NCBI GenBank assembly: GCA_946410005.1
Contig: CAMJYS010000011.1
Coordinates: 1-13,032, forward strand
Reading direction: 5' to 3'
Source of the DNA: an uncultured Clostridia bacterium
GTDB taxonomy: Bacteria; Bacillota; Clostridia; Oscillospirales; Acutalibacteraceae
Length of the DNA stretch: 13,032 bases
Each line of letters opens with the position of its first letter. Position 1 is the first letter of the stretch. A program made the position numbers and the translations under genes. The notes under the pieces were generated by a model. That model was not told where the DNA came from. It made no database searches and saw only the letters and a program-made list of their open reading frames with translations. Of the stretch, positions 1 to 5,160 are shown piece after piece.

Positions 1-399
1 TTCCCACGAAAAATCTTTTGTGCGTCCTACTAAAAAACTTCCGTCTCTTTGAGTAAGCCCAGAAAACAAAACGGGTTTATCGTCTTTTCCATTATCTTGA
101 ACACCTATAACCGACGAAGAACCGACAAGAGCTATATCGGACTGTTTAGATAAAAGCGATGTCATAGTTTTGTCCGAACCTTCTGCGCTGATTAACTCAA
201 CTTTTAAATTTTCTTCGTCAAAATATCCGTTTTTCAGCGCTACATATTGCGGCGCATAAAAAACAGAACGAGTAACTTCGTTTAGTGTAATTTTTCTTAT
301 ACCTGTTTTGTCATTCTTGGAACAACCCGATAAAAATACCGCTAACAACGGCAAAATATATATGATTTTAGTTTTTATAAATCTAAAAATAGTTTTCAA
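1..399 (-). CDS. ABC importer substrate-binding lipoprotein, NMT1/SsuA (NitT/TauT) type, 5' part only
   Basis: The first 133 codons are present; the rest lies beyond the left edge. The start is TTG (399-397), chosen because AAGGTG (410-405) sits five bases upstream and the reading begins a typical lipoprotein signal: basic residues, a hydrophobic run, then the lipobox LSGC with the lipidated cysteine at residue 26. The mature part reads NEVTRSVFYAPQYVALKNGY and continues with a segment ending in DIALVG. This is the N-terminal pattern of NMT1/THI5-like solute-binding proteins that feed nitrate, sulfonate, taurine or pyrimidine-precursor importers. The protein should sit lipid-anchored outside the membrane and deliver ligand to a permease and ATPase encoded further left. 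The ligand cannot be inferred from this fragment. The gene is divergent from the double-glycine peptide genes; a functional link is not shown. Confidence 0.85.
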   Translation of the reverse strand, partial: MKTIFRFIKTKIIYILPLLAVFLSGCSKNDKTGIRKITLNEVTRSVFYAPQYVALKNGYFDEENLKVELISAEGSDKTMTSLLSKQSDIALVGSSSVIGVQDNGKDDKPVLFSGLTQRDGSFLVGRTKDFSWE

Positions 400-431
400 A
401 ATATCACCTTATAAAAATCTATTTCTACTTC

Positions 432-461
432 ATTTTATTAACTTCTGAGCTAAACTGTTAA
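432..461 (-). promoter_or_regulatory. Putative housekeeping promoter for the substrate-binding lipoprotein gene
   Basis: On the minus strand TTAACA (461-456) is followed after 18 bases by TAAAAT (437-432). Each hexamer matches the sigma A consensus at five of six positions. It lies about 33 bases before the TTG start, leaving room for the AAGGTG ribosome binding site. Confidence 0.5.
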
Positions 462-525
462 TCTAAAAATTCTCTATGATTAATGAATATATTTGGTCTT
501 ACAGGACAAAATAAAATTGTAATTT

Positions 526-577
526 AAAAAATCGAGCTATATACGATAAAACATCTATAACTATAAATCGATTTTTT
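526..577. repeat. Perfect 10-bp inverted repeat upstream of the peptide promoter
   Basis: AAAAAATCGA (526-535) and TCGATTTTTT (568-577) are exact reverse complements separated by 32 bases. The element lies between two divergent genes, where a terminator is not needed, and ends 20 bases before the -35 of the peptide promoter. It could be a split operator or a loose hairpin. In such AT-rich DNA the A/T tails carry little information; the core ATCGA/TCGAT is the meaningful part. Confidence 0.35.
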
Positions 578-597
578 GATTATTTTTCACAAAACGC

Positions 598-627
598 TTG
601 ACATTAAAAACAGCATTGATGTATAAT
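598..627 (+). promoter_or_regulatory. Consensus sigma A-type promoter of the double-glycine peptide genes
   Basis: TTGACA (598-603) and TATAAT (622-627) are perfect matches to both consensus hexamers, separated by 18 bases. A transcript starting near 634 would carry a short untranslated leader and the ribosome binding site AAGGAGG (648-654) before the ATG at 663. This is the best-matching promoter in the window and predicts strong expression unless repressed. Confidence 0.85.
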
Positions 628-662
628 TTAGATGCAAAACTAAATTTAAGGAGGAATTTATT

Positions 663-920
663 ATGGAAATTACACAAGAAGAATTGGAGAAGATTTCTGG
701 AGGGAAAGCAGAAGTTCAAAAAACCGAAGACGGAAAATATGCCATATCAATACTGACCTTAAACGACAAAGAAGATGCTGAAAAAATCGCAGAAAAGTTA
801 AACAAACTTCATAAGCCACATCACGGCAAAGGAAATGGTTTTGGATTACACCATCATCCACATCATCCGAATGATAAAAAAGACGAAATTGACCCGGGGT
901 TTAATCATCCGATAGGTTAA
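663..920 (+). CDS. Histidine-rich peptide with double-glycine leader (bacteriocin/RiPP-like precursor), 85 aa
   Basis: The N-terminus ends in ELEKISGG (residues 7-14), with Leu at -7, Ile at -4 and Gly-Gly at -2/-1. This is the classic leader cleaved during export by ABC transporters carrying a C39 peptidase domain. The 71-residue remainder has two parts: a segment with a predicted strand (YAISILTL, 26-33) and a charged helix (roughly 34-50), then a His-rich tail containing HHHPHHP (63-69) and ending FNHPIG. Nine histidines are present and no cysteine, which argues against lanthionine or disulfide-type peptides. AAGGAGG sits eight bases before the ATG. The gene is first in a two-gene unit with another double-glycine peptide. 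No processing or transport gene is visible. The function is unknown; metal binding, antimicrobial action or signalling are all possible. Confidence 0.8.
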   Translation: MEITQEELEKISGGKAEVQKTEDGKYAISILTLNDKEDAEKIAEKLNKLHKPHHGKGNGFGLHHHPHHPNDKKDEIDPGFNHPIG

Positions 921-952
921 ATAAAAAACAATAAACAAAGGAGAAATGATTC

Positions 953-1120
953 ATGAAATTCAATCCAATGAAATTAGATAACGATGATTTAGAAAAAGTT
1001 ACGGGTGGTTTAGAAGAACACGAACATGAAAACATGTTTCCTAACATTCCCGAAGAAATAAATCATCCAAAAAATAACGAAGTTCATGAACATCATGATC
1101 TCCGTCTGGACAGGGAATAG
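953..1120 (+). CDS. Second His-rich double-glycine leader peptide, 55 aa
   Basis: This small gene starts 32 bases after the preceding peptide gene, with AAAGGAG (937-943) nine bases before ATG. Its leader ends in DDLEKVTGG (residues 11-19): Leu at -7, Val at -4, Gly-Gly at the cleavage point. It is about five residues longer at the N-terminus than the first peptide's leader. The predicted 36-residue product is strongly acidic, with clustered histidines: HEHE (23-26), NHP (37-39) and HEHH (45-48), six His in all and no Cys. It shares the NHP tripeptide and the His-rich character with its neighbour but is not a simple duplicate. Joint transcription from the promoter at 598-627 is likely, ending at the hairpin at 1141-1182. 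The function is unknown. The gene is easily missed because of its size. Confidence 0.78.
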   Translation: MKFNPMKLDNDDLEKVTGGLEEHEHENMFPNIPEEINHPKNNEVHEHHDLRLDRE

Positions 1121-1140
1121 CAAATAATTTAATTTTTAAA

Positions 1141-1182
1141 AAATTATCGCTCTTACGCAATCTGACGTAGGTGCGATAATTT
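1141..1182. terminator. Long bidirectional hairpin terminator between the peptide unit and sigG
   Basis: AAATTATCGC (1141-1150) pairs perfectly with GCGATAATTT (1173-1182). After one mismatch, six further pairs (1152-1157 with 1166-1171, one G-T) close an eight-base loop. On the minus strand a run of six T follows the stem directly, a good intrinsic terminator for sigG, whose stop codon touches it. On the plus strand the following sequence is T-rich but interrupted (CATTTTCCTTTTATTTTTT), so it probably also ends the peptide transcript. Confidence 0.75.
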
Positions 1183-1949
1183 CATTTTCCTTTTATTTTT
1201 TTCATTGCACTTTTTTCTAATCTCGATACCTGAGCTTGACTTATTCCCATCTCAACGGCAACTTCCGTTTGCGTCTTGCCCTTTAAAAATCTCCATTTTA
1301 AAATATTACGCTCCTTATCATTTAAAGTTTTTATGACTTGCTTTATAAATAATTCCTCTATCCAATTAAGCTCGCTGTCATTATTCCCTACTTGATCCAT
1401 CACATAAACCGTATCATTATTGTCCGAAAACGCAGGCTCATTTAGTGAGATTGGCTCAACAACCGCCTCTAAAGCCAAAACTACGGATTCTTTGTTAACC
1501 CCCATCTCTGTTGCGATTTCTTCTATTGTAGGCTCTCTGTTTTTGTCATTCAGCAACTTTTCTTTCATTTGCATGGCTTTATACGCCATATCCCGCAAAG
1601 ACCTACTCACTCTAATGGAATTATTATCTCTTAAATGTCGCCGAACTTCACCTATTATCATAGGAACAGCATATGTCGAAAATTTTACGTTTTGCGATAT
1701 ATCAAAATTATCAATAGACTTTATAAGACCTATACAACCAACCTGAAAAAGGTCATCAAATGTCTCTCCTCGTCCCGCAAATTTCTGTATAACACTCAAA
1801 ACAAGTCGCAAATTTCCGTTTATCAAATTCTCTCTTGCTTGTTTATCTCCGCTTTTAGAAAGTTTTAAAAGTCGGATTTTTTCTTTTTCCGGCAAAGTTT
1901 TCAGAGTAGATGTGTTTATTCCGCAAATTTTTACTTTTTCATAGTTCAC
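1182..1949 (-). CDS. sigG: RNA polymerase sporulation sigma factor, SigG (forespore)
   Basis: Sigma-70 family protein of 255 residues from the chosen start (B. subtilis SigG is 260). The N-terminal VKICGINTSTL is the SigG-specific signature. Region 2 carries NLRLVLSVIQKF, DDLFQVGCIGLIKSIDNFD and VKFSTYAVPMIIGEVRR, nearly identical to the family. The C-terminus holds the region 4 helix-turn-helix with GISQAQVSRLEKSA. GTG at 1949-1947 is preferred because GGTGGTG (1964-1958) lies eight bases upstream and the protein then begins as in known SigG. A longer reading from ATG at 1976 has no ribosome binding site and would begin at the predicted transcription start. SigG directs late forespore gene expression (germination proteins, DNA-protecting SASPs). 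The gene stands alone, facing the peptide unit and divergent from the carboxypeptidase gene. Confidence 0.92.
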   Translation of the reverse strand: MNYEKVKICGINTSTLKTLPEKEKIRLLKLSKSGDKQARENLINGNLRLVLSVIQKFAGRGETFDDLFQVGCIGLIKSIDNFDISQNVKFSTYAVPMIIGEVRRHLRDNNSIRVSRSLRDMAYKAMQMKEKLLNDKNREPTIEEIATEMGVNKESVVLALEAVVEPISLNEPAFSDNNDTVYVMDQVGNNDSELNWIEELFIKQVIKTLNDKERNILKWRFLKGKTQTEVAVEMGISQAQVSRLEKSAMKKIKGK

Positions 1950-1984
1950 TTTATTTACACCACCAATAATTTCCATATATGAGT

Positions 1985-2015
1985 TATTGTTGGCGATAAA
2001 TTTAAATTTAATTCA
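1985..2015 (-). promoter_or_regulatory. Putative sigma F/G (forespore) promoter of sigG
   Basis: Minus-strand TGAATT (2015-2010), 15 bases, then GCCAACAATA (1994-1985). Compared with a forespore consensus of about WGHATA and GGHRAHAHTW (from memory), five of six and nine of ten positions agree. Transcription would start near 1978, just before the Shine-Dalgarno GGTGGTG and the GTG start at 1949. In B. subtilis sigG is first transcribed by sigma F and then by sigma G itself, so the match fits known biology. Confidence 0.55.
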
Positions 2016-2061
2016 CTCATTTAAATTAAATATTTTTAAAAATCCTTTTTTACATAAACGT

Positions 2062-2092
2062 TGCATACAATTACTATATAAAGCTTAAAATA
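2062..2092 (+). promoter_or_regulatory. Putative forespore-type promoter of the dacF-like gene (overlaps a possible sigma A promoter)
   Basis: TGCATA (2062-2067) matches the forespore -35 at all six positions, and after 15 bases GCTTAAAATA (2083-2092) matches the -10 at eight of ten. Transcription would start about 2099, just before the ribosome binding site at 2105. A competing sigma A reading is TTTACA (2049-2054), 17 bases, TACTAT (2072-2077). Both could work; the forespore reading suits a sporulation carboxypeptidase. Confidence 0.42.
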
Positions 2093-2121
2093 AAAATTTT
2101 TAAACGGAGGTGGCGACCGAA

Positions 2122-3315
2122 TTGTTCTGTCGCAAATTTAAAAATTTCAGCTATATAAAAGCACTTAAAATTTTTCTATCATTTATTCCGATATTCATCA
2201 CATTTTGCAAAATAATTGTTCGTTCGGAAGAATTAAAAGAACCATACGTTTCAGCAAAGTCAGCAATTTTAATTTGTGCGGATTCCGGAAGTGTAATTTT
2301 TAAAAAAAATGAAAACATGCCTTTGCCTATGGCGAGCACCACGAAAATAATGACGGCTGTCTTGGCACTTGAATACATCGACGCTTGCTCAGACAAAGAA
2401 GTCGAAATAACAGACGAAATGGTAAGAGTTGAAGGGACTTCCATGGGGCTTGCACCGGGAGATATTGTAAACATAAAATCATTGATACAAGGAATGATGT
2501 TGTGTTCGGGAAATGATTCAGCAAACGCAATTTCTATAGCTGTATCAGGGAACACCGATAAATTCATATCATTAATGAACGACAAAGCAAAATCAATAGG
2601 GATGAAAAACACAAAATTTTCAACACCTTCAGGATTAGATAAAGACAATCATCATTCAACCGCCGAAGATATGGCGGTTTTGGGCGCTTATGCAATGGAA
2701 AACCCTGAATTTTCAAATATAGTTTCAAAAAAATCCGCAGGAATCAAATTTATAAATCCGTCTAAAACTGTAAAATTAAAAAATCACAATAAGCTACTGA
2801 GCCTTTACGAAGGCTGTATAGGAATCAAAACGGGATTTACAAAACAAGCCGGAAGATGCTTGGTTTCTTGTGCGAAAAAAAACAATATTAAACTGATATG
2901 TGTGACTTTAAATGCGCCAAATGATTGGGATGACCATACGAATTTATATAATTACGGTTTCGAGAATTCCACTTCTAAAACTTTTGACGACAGTAATTTT
3001 AAAACACAAATACCAATTGAAAACCAAAACGATAAATTCGCAGAAGCTTATTGCAATTCAAATTTTACGAAATGTTTTAAAAAAGGCGATGAAAATAAAG
3101 TAATTCGAAAAGTCGAAATCCAAAAATATTGCAAAGTCCCGTTACAAAAAGGACAAATTTTAGGGAAAGTGATATACTCTTTAGATGGCAAAATCATCGG
3201 CGAAAATAATATAATTTCCGCTACTGAATTAAAAAACGAAAAGCCACATAAAAAAGGATTTTTTAAATCTTTAAGAGATTTTTTCTGTAAAATATTCAAA
3301 AAACAAAATGCGTGA
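2122..3315 (+). CDS. dacF: D-alanyl-D-alanine carboxypeptidase, DacF/PBP5-like (peptidase S11)
   Basis: Low-molecular-weight penicillin-binding protein that removes the terminal D-Ala from peptidoglycan stem peptides outside the membrane. From the TTG start it is 397 residues. An N-terminal hydrophobic export segment spans about residues 14-33. The three serine penicillin-recognition motifs are intact: STTK (72-75, nucleophile Ser72), SGN (129-131) and KTG (236-238). A C-terminal beta domain is followed by a basic/aromatic tail resembling the amphipathic anchor of PBP5 (FFKSLRDFFCKIFKK). TTG at 2122 is chosen because CGGAGGTGG (2105-2113) lies eight bases upstream; an earlier in-frame GTG at 2110 falls inside that site. 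The link to sporulation is inferred from the divergent sigG and the forespore-like promoter; the exact paralogue (DacF, DacB or DacA) is not settled. Confidence 0.87.
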   Translation: MFCRKFKNFSYIKALKIFLSFIPIFITFCKIIVRSEELKEPYVSAKSAILICADSGSVIFKKNENMPLPMASTTKIMTAVLALEYIDACSDKEVEITDEMVRVEGTSMGLAPGDIVNIKSLIQGMMLCSGNDSANAISIAVSGNTDKFISLMNDKAKSIGMKNTKFSTPSGLDKDNHHSTAEDMAVLGAYAMENPEFSNIVSKKSAGIKFINPSKTVKLKNHNKLLSLYEGCIGIKTGFTKQAGRCLVSCAKKNNIKLICVTLNAPNDWDDHTNLYNYGFENSTSKTFDDSNFKTQIPIENQNDKFAEAYCNSNFTKCFKKGDENKVIRKVEIQKYCKVPLQKGQILGKVIYSLDGKIIGENNIISATELKNEKPHKKGFFKSLRDFFCKIFKKQNA

Positions 3316-3329
3316 AAAGGAATAAAATT

Positions 3330-4049
3330 ATGAATAAAAAAGAATCAGTTGTACTTCAAAAATATTTCTCAATGTGCTCTGTCATGTCACGAAGAAAGTC
3401 TGAAGAGTTTATATTGCAAGGCAGAGTGAAAATAAACGGAAAAATTGCTAAATTGGGCGACAGAGTTAATCCGTCGAAAGATAAAGTAACACTGGACGGA
3501 AAAGAAATAATTTTAAGTCCCGAAGAAAAATACCATATAATGTTAAACAAACCTCGTGGTTTTGTTACGACTATGAGCGATGAACACGGAAGAAAATGCG
3601 TTGCGGATTTAGTAAAAGACATTCCCGCAAGAATTTATCCCGTCGGGAGATTAGATAAAGACTCCGAAGGACTTTTGTTAATGACGAATGACGGCGATTT
3701 TGCAAATATGGTTATTCACCCGTCAAAAAATATCAGAAAAACATATCTAACAACCGTGCGACCGAATATAACCGACGACCAATTAACAAAATTATGCACC
3801 GGCGTTGAAATTGACGGATTTAAAACCCGACCGGCACTCATAAACGTTTTATATCAAACCGATGATAAAGCTTGTTTGGAAATTTCTATCAAAGAAGGAC
3901 GCAACCGTCAAATCAGGAAAATGTGCGAACAAGTAGGTTTAAAAGTTATAAGACTAAAACGAATATCAATCGGAACATTAAAGCTCGGCGCATTAAAGCC
4001 GGGAAAATGGCGCAATCTTTCCGAGCTCGAATTGAAATCATTTGTATAA
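3330..4049 (+). CDS. rluB: 23S rRNA pseudouridine synthase, RluB/RsuA family
   Basis: 239 residues. An N-terminal S4 RNA-binding domain (about 5-60) is followed by the catalytic domain: MLNKPRGFVTT (71-81), then GRLDKDSEGLLLMTNDG (106-122) with catalytic Asp109, and EGRNRQIRKM (189-198). These are the signature motifs of the family that isomerises a uridine in large-subunit rRNA (RluB, around helix 89-90) or 16S rRNA (RsuA). Gram-positive members with this layout are usually called RluB; the target is inferred. ATG at 3330 is chosen because AAAGGAA (3316-3322) sits seven bases upstream. A GTG at 3312 overlapping the previous stop has no such site. The gene follows the carboxypeptidase by 14 bases and is probably cotranscribed, matching clostridial dacB-(spmAB)-rluB clusters but without spmAB. 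Confidence 0.9.
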   Translation: MNKKESVVLQKYFSMCSVMSRRKSEEFILQGRVKINGKIAKLGDRVNPSKDKVTLDGKEIILSPEEKYHIMLNKPRGFVTTMSDEHGRKCVADLVKDIPARIYPVGRLDKDSEGLLLMTNDGDFANMVIHPSKNIRKTYLTTVRPNITDDQLTKLCTGVEIDGFKTRPALINVLYQTDDKACLEISIKEGRNRQIRKMCEQVGLKVIRLKRISIGTLKLGALKPGKWRNLSELELKSFV

Positions 4050-4050
4050 T

Positions 4051-4096
4051 TTTTGTGATAATTTCACAAAACAAAAGGACCATCGCTTGTCTTTTG
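4051..4096 (+). terminator. Two consecutive hairpins after rluB, possible weak terminator
   Basis: TTTTGTGA (4051-4058) pairs with TCACAAAA (4064-4071) over a five-base loop. A second stem, CAAAA plus GAC (4072-4080, one bulge) with GTCTTTTG (4089-4096), follows directly. Neither has a clean downstream T-run on the plus strand, so termination here is only a guess. Confidence 0.3.
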
Positions 4097-4126
4097 CCTA
4101 AATACGCTGAATTTGCATAAATTTGG

Positions 4127-4155
4127 TTGACTTTGTGCTATTTCGAATATAAAAT
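4127..4155 (+). promoter_or_regulatory. Sigma A-type promoter with no gene directly downstream
   Basis: TTGACT (4127-4132), 17 bases, TAAAAT (4150-4155): five of six matches at each hexamer with optimal spacing. A transcript would begin about 4162, yet the next coding start is at 4440, behind a second promoter. It would yield either a 280-base leader or a separate small RNA. Confidence 0.5.
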
Positions 4156-4161
4156 ATATAA

Positions 4162-4335
4162 TGTTTGGCGTTAGATAAAATCAAAATGCCGATTTTGGAT
4201 TATATCATATTCGATTGAAGTGTAAAACTTGAACCGATTTTGCAAAATTGTTTGTGCATTTGGCTCAAACAATCATTAATCTGTTAATATATTTTTGTTC
4301 ATTTATACAAACTTTAAATTTTAGCAAAAAAAGTA
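4162..4335 (+). other. Non-coding stretch with small hairpins and a palindrome, possible structured RNA
   Basis: No convincing ORF is seen here. CAAAAT/ATTTTG (4182-4187/4192-4197) forms a short hairpin. ATTTTGCAAAAT (4237-4248) is a perfect 12-base palindrome. ATTGTTTG/CAAACAAT (4247-4254/4266-4273) forms an 8-bp stem with an 11-base loop, followed by T-rich DNA. CCGATTTTG occurs twice (4189-4197, 4234-4242). I recognise no known RNA family. Confidence 0.3.
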
Positions 4336-4364
4336 TTGCATTTTTCAAAAGTATGTGATATAAT
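4336..4364 (+). promoter_or_regulatory. Extended -10 promoter of the acidic small membrane protein gene
   Basis: TTGCAT (4336-4341), 17 bases, TATAAT (4359-4364), with TG one base before the -10 (4356-4357). Transcription would start near 4371, so the RNA would begin with the stem described at 4371-4408. Confidence 0.75.
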
Positions 4365-4370
4365 TAAATC

Positions 4371-4408
4371 ATGAGTTGAGCTTAATGAACCGTTGAGAAC
4401 TCAATCAT
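4371..4408 (+). promoter_or_regulatory. 5'-terminal stem in the leader of the small membrane protein mRNA
   Basis: ATGA-TTGAG (4371-4380, one bulged G) pairs with CTCAA-TCAT (4400-4408) to give a nine-pair stem at the predicted 5' end. It leaves the ribosome binding site AAAGGAG (4423-4429) free. Such end-stems can slow mRNA decay; this role is inferred. Confidence 0.4.
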
Positions 4409-4439
4409 AAATTTTAAACATTAAAGGAGATTTTTAATC

Positions 4440-4781
4440 ATGACAACTTTAGGACAAGTAAAAACTTACGTACAAAATCATTTAGTAGCGGTGGTAGCTA
4501 CATCAGTAGTAGCACTGGTTGCTATTCCAACTATTGCAACAACAATATATCAAACGAGAAAAAACGAACATCAAACAGGTTCCTGGAGCAAATTAAATTT
4601 AAACAATTACGAAGTAATCCAAAATTTATTCGGATCCAAAGAAGAAAAAACCAGCGGTGAAGAATCCGAAGACGAGAGCGAAAACGAAATGCACGAAGAA
4701 GAACAAGTTAAAGTAAAAATTAAAGGCAACGAAAACCAAATGCAACAACCACTAGTAGATGAAGCAAAAGACCAACATTAA
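4440..4781 (+). CDS. Small single-span membrane protein with acidic tail, unknown function
   Basis: 113 residues with a clear ribosome binding site (AAAGGAG, ten bases before ATG). Residues 15-37 form one hydrophobic segment rich in Val/Ala/Thr, flanked on the C-terminal side by QTRK; there is no obvious signal-peptidase site. A short Asn-rich stretch (SKLNLNNYEVIQNLF) follows, then a highly acidic low-complexity region, about 67-90, dominated by Glu with Ser and Asp, and finally a Lys/Gln-rich end. There is no cysteine. The positive residues just after the hydrophobic span suggest that the tail stays in the cytoplasm, though orientation is uncertain. The gene is an isolated unit with its own strong promoter, 5' stem and terminator, which suggests abundant expression. 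I do not recognise a family. Confidence 0.75.
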   Translation: MTTLGQVKTYVQNHLVAVVATSVVALVAIPTIATTIYQTRKNEHQTGSWSKLNLNNYEVIQNLFGSKEEKTSGEESEDESENEMHEEEQVKVKIKGNENQMQQPLVDEAKDQH

Positions 4782-4794
4782 GCTTAATGAAATT

Positions 4795-4832
4795 AAAAAA
4801 TCACGCAGACACGGTTCTCTGTGTGGTTTTTC
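4795..4832 (+). terminator. Intrinsic terminator after the small membrane protein gene
   Basis: CACGCAGA (4802-4809) pairs with TCTGTGTG (4818-4825), one G-T pair, with an eight-base loop. The stem is flanked by an A-run (4795-4800) and followed by TTTTT-C-TTTT from 4827. Confidence 0.8.
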
Positions 4833-4883
4833 TTTTGCGAAAAAATTTTTGAAAATAAAATAGCAAAATATTCTATTTTATTG

Positions 4884-4912
4884 TTGACTTATTAAAAAAA
4901 ACATGGTAGAAT
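4884..4912 (+). promoter_or_regulatory. Promoter of the rpmG-secE-nusG-rplK-rplA operon
   Basis: TTGACT (4884-4889), 17 bases, TAGAAT (4907-4912): five of six at both hexamers. It predicts a transcript starting near 4919, at the base of the leader hairpin. No other strong promoter is seen before the one behind rplA. Confidence 0.78.
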
Positions 4913-4919
4913 TATATTA

Positions 4920-4955
4920 CCTCTTGTGTGAGTCCGTTCTTACGCTCTTCAGAGG
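4920..4955 (+). promoter_or_regulatory. Structured leader at the 5' end of the rpmG operon mRNA
   Basis: CCTCT (4920-4924) pairs with AGAGG (4951-4955). Inside it GTGTGAG (4926-4932) pairs with CTTACGC (4939-4945), with two G-T pairs, over the loop TCCGTT. The outer stem would sit right at the transcript's 5' end. GGGAGG occurs just after it (4954-4959) and again as the rpmG ribosome binding site (4981-4986); only the second has a start codon at the right distance. Confidence 0.4.
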
Positions 4956-4995
4956 GAGGCTAAAATATTCCGAAAATACCGGGAGGTGCCGTAAA

Positions 4996-5145
4996 ATGAG
5001 AGTAAAAGTTACACTAGCATGCACGGAATGCAAGCAACGCAACTATGACACTACAAAAAACAAAAAGAACAATCCTGACAGAATTGAAATGAAAAAGCAT
5101 TGTCGTTTTTGTAGAAAGCATACTCTGCACAAAGAAACTAAATAG
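4996..5145 (+). CDS. rpmG: 50S ribosomal protein L33, zinc-binding type
   Basis: 49 residues, the normal length for L33. Four cysteines in two CxxC pairs (Cys9-x-x-Cys12 and Cys36-x-x-Cys39) form the zinc ribbon of the C+ form. Residues such as RNYDTTKNK and [15 protein letters not shown] are typical of the family. The start at ATG 4996 follows GGGAGGTG (4981-4988) by seven bases; an upstream in-frame ATG at 4903 lies in the promoter and is not used. L33 sits near the E site of the large subunit. In Gram-positive bacteria rpmG commonly precedes secE and nusG, as here (15 bases to secE). Confidence 0.96.
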   Translation: MRVKVTLACTECKQRNYDTTKNKKNNPDRIEMKKHCRFCRKHTLHKETK

Positions 5146-5160
5146 TCAGGAGGCAAAACA

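Noticed and set aside
2151..2648. Long minus-strand ORF opposite the carboxypeptidase gene
   Set aside because: Antisense of intact penicillin-binding motifs, no ribosome binding site or recognisable domain.
4903..4995. Upstream extension of rpmG from ATG 4903
   Set aside because: The ATG lies between the -35 and -10 of the operon promoter and would not be transcribed; L33 starts at 4996.
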